DNA from: DATFPK01 sp035264885
GTDB lineage: Bacteria; Actinomycetota; Thermoleophilia; Solirubrobacterales; 70-9
Length of the DNA: 15,904 bases
Assembly (NCBI GenBank): GCA_035264885.1
Contig: DATFPK010000025.1
Location: 1-15,904, forward strand
Direction of reading: 5' to 3'
The position numbers and the translations under genes were made by a program. Positions 1 through 8,635 of this stretch are shown here, piece by piece (position 1 is the stretch's first letter; each line of letters opens with the position of its first letter). The notes beneath the pieces were generated by a model. The model was not told the origin of the DNA, searched no databases, and worked only from the letters and a program-made list of their open reading frames with translations.

Positions 1-1086
1 GGCCGCTGGACGGCGACGGCCGCCGCCCAGGCCCGGGTCGTCGCGCGGATGCGCGAGCGCGGCTACCCGCTCGACCGGCTGAAGGAGGCCGGCAAGGAGG
101 GCAAGCTCGCCTTCGGCTACACGGAGGAGGTGTTCGGCCGCGATGACGCGACGGTCGGGTACGAAGACGCGGCCGCCGAGACCGGTCTCGAGCCGGAGCT
201 GATCGAGCGGCTGATGGTGCTGCTGGGCACCCCCGCCCACCGCGAGCGCCAGCTCACCCGCGACGACCTCGATGCGCTCCACCACTTCTCCCGCGTGCTC
301 GCCTCCGGCTTCCCGCTGGTCGCCTTCCTCCAGCTCGTCCGGGTCTACGCCCAGTCCCTGCGGCGCGTTGCCGACGCCGAGGTGCGGCTCTTCCATCTCT
401 ACGTCCACGAGCCGCTGATCCGCGACGGCGTGCCGGAGCTCGAGATGGCCGAGGAGATGGGCGAGCTGGCCGGCGACATGCTGCCGATCGCGACGCCGAT
501 CTTCGAGTACCTGCACCGGCGCTACCTGCGGTTCTTCATCGAGCAGGACGTCGTCGGACACATGGAGAGCGAGTTCGGCATCGAGTCCGGCGAGCTCGGC
601 CGGATCAACGTCACCGTGTGCTTCATCGACCTCACCGGCTTCACCCGCTACACCGAGGAGGAGGGCGACGAGGAGGCGCTCGACCTGATCGAGCGCTTCG
701 TCGAGACGGTCGAGTCGACGCTGCCCCGGGAGGCGACGATCGTCAAGACGATCGGCGACGAGGTGATGGTCGTCTCGCCGGACCCGGCCAGCCTCACCGA
801 GTGGGCGGTCGGCTTCCTCGGCCTCTTCCAGGAGCGCCCCCAGCCCCGGGTGGGTCTGCACTGCGGCTACGCGGTCTACCGCGACGGCGACTACTTCGGG
901 ACCGACGTCAACCTCGCCCACCGGGTCGTGACCCGCGCCCTCGGCGGCGAGGTGCTCGCGACGGACAGCGTCATCCGCCAGTTCGGCGAGTCCGAGTTCA
1001 TCGAGGCCGAGCCGATCGGCGAGGTCGAGCTGAAGGGCTTCCCCCGGGCAATCCCGCTCTTCGTGCTGCGCAGCCGCCGCGCATAG
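1..1086 (+). CDS. Class III adenylate/guanylate cyclase with N-terminal regulatory domain (5' partial)
   Basis: Makes a cyclic nucleotide, probably cAMP from ATP. Residues are numbered from the ATG at 49, but the frame is open to base 1 and the codons before that ATG read like the start of the regulatory helix, so the true start probably lies left of the window. Residues 1-180 are helical and resemble the autoinhibitory domain of actinobacterial cyclases such as Rv1264; this is a family impression. The catalytic domain covers about 187-340. Metal-binding Asp194 lies in CFIDLTGFT and Asp237 in KTIGDE. Lys233 and Asp281 (GDYFG) sit where adenine-selecting residues lie in adenylate cyclases. Asn288 and Arg292 (VNLAHR) are the transition-state pair. 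All six key residues are present, so the domain should be active alone as a homodimer. No membrane segment is visible. tilS starts 23 bp downstream on the same strand. Confidence 0.87.
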   Translation, partial: GRWTATAAAQARVVARMRERGYPLDRLKEAGKEGKLAFGYTEEVFGRDDATVGYEDAAAETGLEPELIERLMVLLGTPAHRERQLTRDDLDALHHFSRVLASGFPLVAFLQLVRVYAQSLRRVADAEVRLFHLYVHEPLIRDGVPELEMAEEMGELAGDMLPIATPIFEYLHRRYLRFFIEQDVVGHMESEFGIESGELGRINVTVCFIDLTGFTRYTEEEGDEEALDLIERFVETVESTLPREATIVKTIGDEVMVVSPDPASLTEWAVGFLGLFQERPQPRVGLHCGYAVYRDGDYFGTDVNLAHRVVTRALGGEVLATDSVIRQFGESEFIEAEPIGEVELKGFPRAIPLFVLRSRRA

Positions 1087-1109
1087 GCGCGGCGTGGGAA
1101 CGTTTCGGC

Positions 1110-2429
1110 GTGGACCAGGGACCGAACGAGCGCCTGGCCGCCGCCGTTCGCGCGAGCGGCCTGGTCCCGGCCGACAGCCGGGGCGTCGCCCTGCTCTCCG
1201 GCGGTCCCGACTCGGCCTGCCTCGCCGCCGGCCTCGTCGCCGTCGCCGGCCCCGGGGGCGTCACCGGGCTGCACCTGAACTACAGGCTGCGGCCGGACTC
1301 AGGCGAGGACGAGGCGACCGTGGGGCGGCTCTGCGAGAGCCTCGGGATCGAGCTGGTCGTCGAGCGCCCCGGCCTCGCCCCGGGAAACGTGCAGGCCGCC
1401 GCCCGCGACGCCCGATACGCCGCCGCGGAGCGGCTGCGAGCCGAGCGGGGCGGCGGCTGGATCGCCACCGGCCACACCAGGACCGATCAGGCGGAGACGC
1501 TGATCTACCGGCTCGCGACGTCGCCCGGCAGCCGCGGGCTGCTCGGGCTGGCACCGCGCTCGGGGAGGGTGGTCCGGCCGCTGCTGTCTCTCGGCCGCGA
1601 CGAGACCCGGGCCCTTGCCGAAGCGGCCGGTCTGCCCCACCGGGACGACCCGTCCAACCGCGACCCGCGGTTCGCCCGGGCCCGGATCCGCGAGGAGGTC
1701 CTGCCGGTGCTGCGCGAGCTCAGCCCGCAGGCGGAGCGGAACATCGCCGCCACCTGGCGCCAGCTCCGCGAGGAGTCCGAGGCGCTGGAGCGGCTCGCGG
1801 TCGAGCTCACCGGTGGACCGGTTGCGGCGATCGATGGCACGACCCTGGCCGCCGCTCACCCGGCCGTCGCGCGCCTGGCGCTCAGGGCCCTGGCCGAGCG
1901 GGCCGCCGGCCGGCCGGTGCCGCTGAACCCGGGTCGCGCCGCCGAGATCGTCCGGCTCGCCAGCACGGCCGAGGGAGGTGAGGTCGACCTCGGCGGCGGG
2001 GTCAGCGCCGTCTGCGAGGCCGGGCACGTCCGGGTCAGGATCGGCGCCGACGCGGCCCCGCAGCCCGCCGTGCTGCGCGTGCCCGGCGCGTGCCGGTTCG
2101 GCCACTGGGCGCTGCGGGCCGAGCTCCGCGAGCGGGTAGCGCCGGAGGGACCCGAGGTCGCGACGCTCGACGCCGGCGCGCTCGCCCCCGCGCTCGAGGT
2201 CCGCGCCTGGCGCGACGGCGACCGGATCCGGCCACTCGGACTGGGCGGCACCAAGACCCTCGCCGACCTCTTCGCCGACGCGCGGGTGCCGCGGTCGCTG
2301 CGGCGCGAGCTCCCGGTCGTCATCTCGGCGGGGACGGTCGCCTGGATCCCCGGCGTCGCGGTCGCCGAGGACTTCCGCCTGGCGAGCAGCGGGCCGGCGG
2401 TGGTTCTGACCGCCGGCCGCGTAGATTGA
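1110..2429 (+). CDS. tilS: tRNA(Ile)-lysidine synthase TilS
   Basis: Attaches lysine to C34 of the CAU-anticodon tRNA-Ile, using ATP, so that it reads AUA and is charged with Ile. The 439-residue protein has the N-type PP-loop SGGPDS at 30-35, then GHTRTDQAET at 121-130, where the family usually has HTADDQAET, and the TilS block PSNRDPRFARARIREEVLP at 181-199. The last roughly 75 residues (RAWRDGDRIRPLG and following) are the TilS C-terminal domain. The GTG at 1110 was chosen because it starts just ahead of the PP-loop domain and clears the cyclase stop. The same frame is open further left, but only as a shadow of the cyclase gene. No strong Shine-Dalgarno is seen. hpt follows after 4 bp, the usual bacterial tilS-hpt pairing. 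Confidence 0.95.
   Translation: MDQGPNERLAAAVRASGLVPADSRGVALLSGGPDSACLAAGLVAVAGPGGVTGLHLNYRLRPDSGEDEATVGRLCESLGIELVVERPGLAPGNVQAAARDARYAAAERLRAERGGGWIATGHTRTDQAETLIYRLATSPGSRGLLGLAPRSGRVVRPLLSLGRDETRALAEAAGLPHRDDPSNRDPRFARARIREEVLPVLRELSPQAERNIAATWRQLREESEALERLAVELTGGPVAAIDGTTLAAAHPAVARLALRALAERAAGRPVPLNPGRAAEIVRLASTAEGGEVDLGGGVSAVCEAGHVRVRIGADAAPQPAVLRVPGACRFGHWALRAELRERVAPEGPEVATLDAGALAPALEVRAWRDGDRIRPLGLGGTKTLADLFADARVPRSLRRELPVVISAGTVAWIPGVAVAEDFRLASSGPAVVLTAGRVD
2422..2427 (+). promoter_or_regulatory. Candidate -10 hexamer TAGATT for leaderless hpt
   Basis: TAGATT ends 6 nt before the hpt GTG and overlaps the tilS stop. With a normal -10 to start-site distance, transcription would begin at the GTG. 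No Shine-Dalgarno precedes hpt and no clear -35 is seen. It is one of four TAGNNT-N6-start arrangements in this window. Confidence 0.4.
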
Positions 2430-2433
2430 CGCC

Positions 2434-2994
2434 GTGGGCGATCCCCTGAGCGAGACTCCGGTCGACGACCCGGCGATCGGCGAGATCCTCGTTTCGCGTG
2501 AGGACCTGCGCCGGCGGGTGGGCGAGCTCGGTGAGCAGATCAGCCGCGACTACGAGGGCCGCGACCTCGTCATGGTCGGTGTCCTCAAGGGCGCCGTGCT
2601 GTTCATCGCCGACCTGATGCGGCATCTGACCGTCCCCTGCGAGGTCGACTTCATGGCGGTCTCCTCCTACGGGTCGCAGACCGACTCCTCGGGCGTCGTC
2701 CGGATCCTCAAGGACCTCGACGCCTCGATCGAGGGCCGCGACGTCCTGATCGTCGAGGACATCATCGACTCCGGGCTGACCCTCCAGTACCTACTGCGCA
2801 ACCTGCGCGCCCGCGACCCGCGCTCGCTCGAGGTCTGCGCCCTGCTGACCAAGCCGGACCGGCGCCGGGTCGACCTGCCGACCCGCTACGTGGGATTCGA
2901 GATCCCGAACCGGTTCGCGATCGGCTACGGGCTCGACCATGTGCAGCGCTACCGCAACCTGGACTTCGTCGCCGCGCTGGAGCCGGGGCCCTAG
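2434..2994 (+). CDS. hpt: Hypoxanthine(-guanine) phosphoribosyltransferase
   Basis: Purine salvage enzyme: joins hypoxanthine or guanine to PRPP, giving IMP or GMP. It has 186 residues, normal for the bacterial Hpt family. Visible motifs are LKGAVLF at 51-57 (PPi loop), SSYG at 77-80 (flexible loop), the PRPP-binding signature LIVEDIIDSG at 105-114 with the acidic pair E108/D109 and the catalytic-type Asp112, and the base-binding region around K140 with GFEIPNRFAIGYGLD at 154-168. The GTG start lies 4 bp after tilS and is preceded by TAGATT rather than a ribosome binding site, suggesting an internal leaderless promoter as well as readthrough from tilS. A 142-bp gap separates it from ftsH. Confidence 0.96.
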   Translation: MGDPLSETPVDDPAIGEILVSREDLRRRVGELGEQISRDYEGRDLVMVGVLKGAVLFIADLMRHLTVPCEVDFMAVSSYGSQTDSSGVVRILKDLDASIEGRDVLIVEDIIDSGLTLQYLLRNLRARDPRSLEVCALLTKPDRRRVDLPTRYVGFEIPNRFAIGYGLDHVQRYRNLDFVAALEPGP

Positions 2995-3020
2995 CCGCGC
3001 GAGCAGGGGAAAGGGGCCAC

Positions 3021-3040
3021 CCGGGCAGGTCGTTGCCCGG
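3021..3040 (+). repeat. Inverted repeat / hairpin between hpt and ftsH
   Basis: CCGGGCA pairs perfectly with TGCCCGG, with one further G-T pair closing a 4-nt loop. It begins 26 bp after the hpt stop. No T-run follows (cgaaaacg does), so it is a poor intrinsic terminator. It could slow or end hpt transcription or be a protein site upstream of the ftsH promoter. Confidence 0.4.
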
Positions 3041-3062
3041 CGAAAACGCAGCCGAGCGCCAG

Positions 3063-3088
3063 ATCCACCCTGGTACGCTGAGCGTTCG
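3063..3088 (+). promoter_or_regulatory. Candidate ftsH promoter core (-10 TACGCT)
   Basis: TACGCT at 3074-3079 fits a TANNNT -10. The 26-bp block around it aligns without gaps to the block around the TATACT upstream of clpC (14811-14836), with 19 of 26 identical positions, including CTGAGCG just after the hexamer. No TTGACA-like -35 is visible. Start-site position and regulator are unknown. Confidence 0.4.
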
Positions 3089-3103
3089 GCTGAGCCGAGC
3101 GCT
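3081..3103 (+). repeat. Palindrome over the predicted ftsH transcription start
   Basis: AGCGTTCGGC pairs with GCCGAGCGCT around a TGA centre: ten pairs, one of them G-T. It begins two bases after the candidate -10 hexamer, so it would cover the start site. It fits an operator, or a small hairpin at the 5' end of the ftsH message. It matches neither CIRCE nor HAIR as I know them. Confidence 0.35.
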
Positions 3104-3136
3104 GGACCCTGCCTTTCAGCGTAAGAAGAGGGCACT

Positions 3137-5095
<1,959 letters not shown>

Positions 5096-5102
5096 CGGCG
5101 GT

Positions 5103-5108
5103 TAGGGT
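5103..5108 (+). promoter_or_regulatory. Candidate -10 hexamer TAGGGT for leaderless amine oxidase gene
   Basis: TAGGGT is followed by 6 nt and the GTG at 5115. It lies 7 bp after the ftsH stop. No Shine-Dalgarno is present in the gap, which supports a leaderless start. No -35 is recognisable. Confidence 0.4.
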
Positions 5109-5114
5109 CGGGCC

Positions 5115-6479
5115 GTGAAAGCGGCCCCGCAGGAGATCTCGGTCGACGTGGCCGTCGTCGGCGCCGGCTTGGCCGGGCTGACCGCCGCCCGGGCCGTGCG
5201 GGCTGCGGGTCGGACGGTCGCGGTGCTCGAGGCGCGAGACCGGGTCGGCGGGCGGACGCTGAACGAGCCGCTCGACGGCGAGACGATGATCGAGATCGGC
5301 GGGCAGTGGGTGGGGCCGAGCCAGAAGCGGGTCCGGGCGCTGATCGAGGACCTGGGGCTGGAGACATTCGCCACCCACACCGAGGGCGCGAATCTGTTCG
5401 AGCGGCGCGGCTCCCTGCGCCGGTACAGGGGCACGATCCCGAAGCTGAACCCGGTCGCCCTGGCCGAGACCGGGTTGACTCTGGCGCGGATCAATCGGAT
5501 GGCCCGCCGGGTCGATCCCGAGGCCCCTTGGCAGGGGCCGGACGCGGCGAAGTGGGACTCACAGACCTTCGCCACCTGGATCCGACGCAACGTCCGCACC
5601 GCCACCGGGCGCGACCTCATGCGGCTGGCGATCTGGGCGGTCTGGGCGGCCGAGCCCGAGGACCTCTCGCTCCTCCACGTCCTCTTCTACATCCGCTCGG
5701 CCGGGTCGTTCGAGGCCCTGCTCGACACCGAGGGTGGCGCCCAGGACTCCCGTGTCGCCGGCGGCTCCCAGGTGATCAGCCTGCGGATGGCCGAGGAGCT
5801 GGGCGACTCGGTCGTCCTCGGCAGCCCGGTCCGGCGGATCGCCCAGGACGACGGCGGCGTGTCTGTCACCGCCGACGGGGCGGAGGTGCGCGCCGCTGAG
5901 GCCATCCTCGCGATGCCGCCGACCCTGGCCGGCCGGGTCCACTACGACCCGCCCGTCCCGGCCATTCGCGACGGCCTCACCCAGCGGATGGCGGCCGGAA
6001 GCGTCGTCAAGTGCATGGCGATCTACGACGAGCCGTTCTGGCGTCGCGACGGCCTCTCCGGCCAGGTCACCAGCGCCGACGGCCCCGTCTCCGTCACCTA
6101 CGACAACTCCGTTCCCGGCCACCCGGCCGGCGTGCTCCTCGCCTTCCTCGAGGGTCGCGCCGCACGCGAGGCCTGCGACCTCCCGCAGGAAGAGCGCCGC
6201 GGCATGGTGGTGGCCTGCCTGGAGCGCTTCTTCGGCTCCCGCGCGGCCCGGCCCGACCGCTACGTGGACAAGGCCTGGGCCGAGGACCCCTGGTCGCGCG
6301 GCTGCTACGGCGGCTTCATGCCTCCGGGCGCCTGGGCCGAGAACGGGCCGGCCCTGCGGCGGCCCGTCGGCCGCATCCATTGGGCCGGGGCGGAGACCGC
6401 GTTGGTCTGGAACGGCTATATGGACGGCGCGGTCGGCTCCGGTCAGCGCGCGGCCGGCGAGGCCCTGGCGCGGCTCTGA
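5115..6479 (+). CDS. Flavin monoamine/putrescine oxidase-like FAD amine oxidase
   Basis: Predicted to oxidise an amine to aldehyde, ammonia and H2O2; the substrate is unknown. The 454-residue length fits MAO and putrescine oxidases. The Rossmann motif GAGLAG is at 16-21 and RVGGRT at 43-48. Lys299 (SVVKCMAIYDEPFWR) is in the position of the conserved MAO/PAO lysine at the flavin N5. Cys397 in RGCYGGFMPPG aligns with the cysteine that carries 8-alpha-S-cysteinyl FAD in MAO-A/B. WAGAETALVWNGYMDGA at 423-439 is the C-terminal FAD and aromatic-cage region. No signal peptide or membrane tail is seen, so it is probably cytosolic. Its TGA shares one base with the folP ATG (TGATG), so the two are likely translationally coupled. 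It occupies the slot where many Actinobacteria carry folE. The family call is firm; the substrate is not known. Confidence 0.9.
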   Translation: MKAAPQEISVDVAVVGAGLAGLTAARAVRAAGRTVAVLEARDRVGGRTLNEPLDGETMIEIGGQWVGPSQKRVRALIEDLGLETFATHTEGANLFERRGSLRRYRGTIPKLNPVALAETGLTLARINRMARRVDPEAPWQGPDAAKWDSQTFATWIRRNVRTATGRDLMRLAIWAVWAAEPEDLSLLHVLFYIRSAGSFEALLDTEGGAQDSRVAGGSQVISLRMAEELGDSVVLGSPVRRIAQDDGGVSVTADGAEVRAAEAILAMPPTLAGRVHYDPPVPAIRDGLTQRMAAGSVVKCMAIYDEPFWRRDGLSGQVTSADGPVSVTYDNSVPGHPAGVLLAFLEGRAAREACDLPQEERRGMVVACLERFFGSRAARPDRYVDKAWAEDPWSRGCYGGFMPPGAWAENGPALRRPVGRIHWAGAETALVWNGYMDGAVGSGQRAAGEALARL

Positions 6480-7273
6480 TGCGCCGACCCGAGTTGATGG
6501 GCGTGGTGAACGTCACCCCGGACTCCTTCTCCGACGGCGGCCTCTTCCTCGACCCAGGCCGCGCGATCGCCCACGGCCGTGACCTGGCCGCGGCGGGAGC
6601 CGAAATCCTCGACGTCGGCGGCGAGTCCACCCGCCCCGGCGCCGACCCCGTCGGCGCCAAGGAGGAGCGGGAGCGCGTCGCGCCGGTGATCGAGGGGCTG
6701 CGCGGCGCCGGCGCCCGGATCTCGGTCGACACCTCCAAGTCCGAGGTCGCCGCGGCGGCTCTCGCCGCGGGCGCCGAGATCGTCAACGACATCAGCGCCC
6801 TCCGCGCGGCGCCGGAGATCGCCGCCCTCTGCGCCGACCGCGGCGCCACCTTGATTCTCATGCACATGCAGGGCACGCCGCGGACGATGCAGGACGACCC
6901 GCGCTACGACGACGTGGTCGGCGACGTCAGGGACTTCCTCGAAGAGCGCCTGCACTTCGCGGTCGCCGAGGGGGTCCCCGAGGAGCACGTCTGGCTCGAC
7001 CCCGGGATCGGCTTCGGCAAGAGCCTCGACCACAACCTCGAGCTGCTGCGCCGGCTCGGCGAGCTGCGCGAGCTGGGCCGGCCGCTCGTCGTCGGCACCT
7101 CCCGCAAGAGCTTCATCGCCAAGATCGACGGCTCCGACGTGGCCGAGCGGCTGGGCGGCTCGATCGCCTCCGGCGTCCTTGCCTGGCGCAACGGCGCCGA
7201 CGTCCTCCGCGTCCACGACGTCGCCGAGATGTCCGAGGCGCTGCGGGTCGCCGCGGCGATCGCGACGCCCTAG
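6479..7273 (+). CDS. folP: Dihydropteroate synthase
   Basis: Condenses 6-hydroxymethyl-dihydropterin diphosphate with p-aminobenzoate to dihydropteroate; it is the sulfonamide target. The 264 residues match the family. Motifs in order: VVNVTPDSFSDGG (9-21), DVGGESTRPGA, SVDTSK, NDISAL, LMHMQGTP, DPGIGFGKS, GTSRKSFI and VHDV near the end. All substrate-binding loops look intact, which favours a true FolP over the non-catalytic FolP2-type paralogue. The frame is open far upstream, but the ATG at 6479 is chosen because the next residues lead directly into the first strand and it overlaps the previous stop as TGATG. folB and folK, which act beside it in the pathway, follow directly. Confidence 0.96.
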   Translation: MRRPELMGVVNVTPDSFSDGGLFLDPGRAIAHGRDLAAAGAEILDVGGESTRPGADPVGAKEERERVAPVIEGLRGAGARISVDTSKSEVAAAALAAGAEIVNDISALRAAPEIAALCADRGATLILMHMQGTPRTMQDDPRYDDVVGDVRDFLEERLHFAVAEGVPEEHVWLDPGIGFGKSLDHNLELLRRLGELRELGRPLVVGTSRKSFIAKIDGSDVAERLGGSIASGVLAWRNGADVLRVHDVAEMSEALRVAAAIATP

Positions 7274-7276
7274 GCT
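7271..7276 (+). promoter_or_regulatory. Candidate -10 hexamer TAGGCT for leaderless folB
   Basis: The folP stop codon TAG forms the first half of TAGGCT. It is followed by 6 nt and the folB ATG. The 9-bp folP-folB gap has no Shine-Dalgarno. This would give folB and folK a start independent of folP. Confidence 0.38.
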
Positions 7277-7282
7277 GCGCGC

Positions 7283-7708
7283 ATGGACGCTCACGGCGAG
7301 GGTCACGATTCGCGGGTCGAGGTCGAGCTGCGCGGCCTCTCGATCTACACCCACCACGGGGTGAGCGAGGCCGAGCGCGAGGTGGGGCAGCGGCTCGAGT
7401 TCGACATCACCTTCGACGTCCCCGACTGCGACGCCGTCCTGACCGACCGCCTCGAGGACACGGTCGACTACGGCGAGGTCTGCGACCTGGTCGCGCTGGC
7501 GGCGACCGAGCGGAGCTACAAGACCCTCGAGCGGCTCGGCCAGGTGGTGGCCGAGCGCCTGACCGAGCGCTACGGGTGCGAATCGGTGCGGGTGCGGGCG
7601 GTCAAGCCGGAGCCCCCTCTGCCGGTCTCGATCCAGGAGGTGGCGGTCGAGGTTATCCGCGAGCGCGCCGTCGCCCAGGAGGCCGACGAGGACCCCGAGG
7701 AGGGCTGA
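7283..7708 (+). CDS. folB: Dihydroneopterin aldolase
   Basis: Cleaves 7,8-dihydroneopterin to 6-hydroxymethyl-dihydropterin and glycolaldehyde, feeding FolK and then FolP. The protein has 141 residues; the core (about 11-127) has the usual size, with roughly ten extra residues at the N-terminus and an acidic tail (EADEDPEEG). Diagnostic pieces are LRGLSIYTHHGV (16-27), the E/GQ stretch VGQRLEFDITF (34-44), VDYGEV (61-66), the pterin-binding Glu in TLERLG (81-86) and catalytic Lys108 in AVKPEPPLP. It forms an octameric soluble enzyme in known homologues. The ATG at 7283 follows TAGGCT by 6 nt. folK starts 4 bp after its stop. Confidence 0.95.
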   Translation: MDAHGEGHDSRVEVELRGLSIYTHHGVSEAEREVGQRLEFDITFDVPDCDAVLTDRLEDTVDYGEVCDLVALAATERSYKTLERLGQVVAERLTERYGCESVRVRAVKPEPPLPVSIQEVAVEVIRERAVAQEADEDPEEG

Positions 7709-7712
7709 GGCC

Positions 7713-8207
7713 GTGAGCACCGGCTACCTCGGCCTCGGTTCGAACGTCGGTGACCGCGAGGAGCACCTGCGCGCGGCCCTCGACCTGCTGCGCGAGCACG
7801 GGGTCGAGGTCGAGGCGGTCTCCTCCGCCTACGAGACCGAGCCGGTCGGGGAGATCCTCGACCAGCCCGACTTCCTGAACGCGGCGGTCCGGATCCGCAC
7901 GGACCTGGAGCCCGAGCCGCTACTCGACCTCTGCAAGGCGATCGAGGCCGAGCAGGGCCGGATGTTCGCGGCGCCGCGCCACGGCCCGCGCCCGCTCGAC
8001 ATCGACCTCCTGCTGCTCGGCGACCTGGAGTTGAGCAGCGAGCGGCTGACCCTCCCGCATCCGGAGGTGACGAGCCGCCGCTTCGTCCTGCGGCCGCTGC
8101 TCGAGCTCGACCCCGACCTGGCGCTGCCCGACGGAACGAGGCTGTCCGAGGCGCTCGAGGCCCTCGGCGAAGGGCAGCGGGCGGATCCCGCCGGCCGCTT
8201 CGCCTAG
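7713..8207 (+). CDS. folK: 2-amino-4-hydroxy-6-hydroxymethyldihydropteridine diphosphokinase (HPPK)
   Basis: Transfers diphosphate from ATP to 6-hydroxymethyl-dihydropterin, giving the substrate of FolP. The 164 residues are the standard length. The N-terminal signature GLGSNVGDREEHL is at 7-19, SSAYETEPVG at 37-46, QPDFLNA at 51-57, and the Mg-ATP site RHGPRPLDIDLLLL at 89-102, with metal-binding Asp96 and Asp98. HPEVTSRRFVLRPLLEL at 116-132 is the pterin/ATP closing segment. The GTG at 7713 has a strong ribosome site, AGGAGGG at 7698-7704, inside the end of folB, 8 nt away. Its TAG overlaps the stop of the minus-strand lipoprotein gene. Confidence 0.95.
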   Translation: MSTGYLGLGSNVGDREEHLRAALDLLREHGVEVEAVSSAYETEPVGEILDQPDFLNAAVRIRTDLEPEPLLDLCKAIEAEQGRMFAAPRHGPRPLDIDLLLLGDLELSSERLTLPHPEVTSRRFVLRPLLELDPDLALPDGTRLSEALEALGEGQRADPAGRFA

Positions 8208-8635
8208 CCGCCCGAGCCCTCGCCGCAGTTCGCGGCGGTGAACGCGGTGAGGCGGCGGGTGATCTCCTGGATCTCCTGACCGGCCGACTGGAGCCGGCCG
8301 ACCAGGCCGAGCGCGTCGTTCGGCTGCATGATGCCCTGGACGTCGGCGTTGAAGCCGCGGTAGACGCGCTGGAGGCGGCGGACGTCGCCGCGGATCTGCG
8401 GCGGCGCGACCTTGGCGACTTCGCCGATCTTCACCTCGAACTTCGCGAGCGCCTGCTTCGCGCCCGCGAGGTCCCCTTCGCGCAGGCCTGCGGTCGGGTC
8501 GGGCTCGGCCTGGAGCGCGGCGATCTTGTCGCAGTAGGTGGCGATCGGGTCGTTCTCGTCCTCATCGCTCCCGCACCCGGCCACGCCTAGCGCGAAGGCG
8601 GCGAGCGCGACGGCGCCGCGGGCCCCGCGCCTCAT
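8204..8635 (-). CDS. Small predicted lipoprotein, function unknown
   Basis: I do not recognise the family. The 143-residue product starts MRRGARGAVALAAFALGVAGC: basic n-region, hydrophobic h-region and lipobox VAGC, with Cys21 as the lipidation site. The mature protein begins with an acidic linker (GSDEDEND) and is otherwise helical and charged. Two further cysteines, Cys35 (ATYCDK) and Cys137 (ANCGEG), could form a disulfide linking the two ends of the folded part. The ATG at 8633-8635 was chosen because it gives the signal peptide and overlaps the upstream gene's TGA as ATGA, implying translational coupling. The frame stays open further upstream, but only antisense-like Arg/Pro-rich sequence precedes the signal. 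It converges on folK with shared stop bases and no room for a terminator. Confidence 0.75.
   Translation of the reverse strand: MRRGARGAVALAAFALGVAGCGSDEDENDPIATYCDKIAALQAEPDPTAGLREGDLAGAKQALAKFEVKIGEVAKVAPPQIRGDVRRLQRVYRGFNADVQGIMQPNDALGLVGRLQSAGQEIQEITRRLTAFTAANCGEGSGG

Noticed and set aside
618..1109. In-frame extension of tilS into the cyclase gene
   Set aside because: The translation is Arg/Pro/Gly-rich shadow of the cyclase; TilS proteins begin near the GTG at 1110.
6443..7720. Minus-strand open frame opposite folP and folB (425 codons)
   Set aside because: It spans two confident genes antisense and has only low-complexity translation; same shadow effect.
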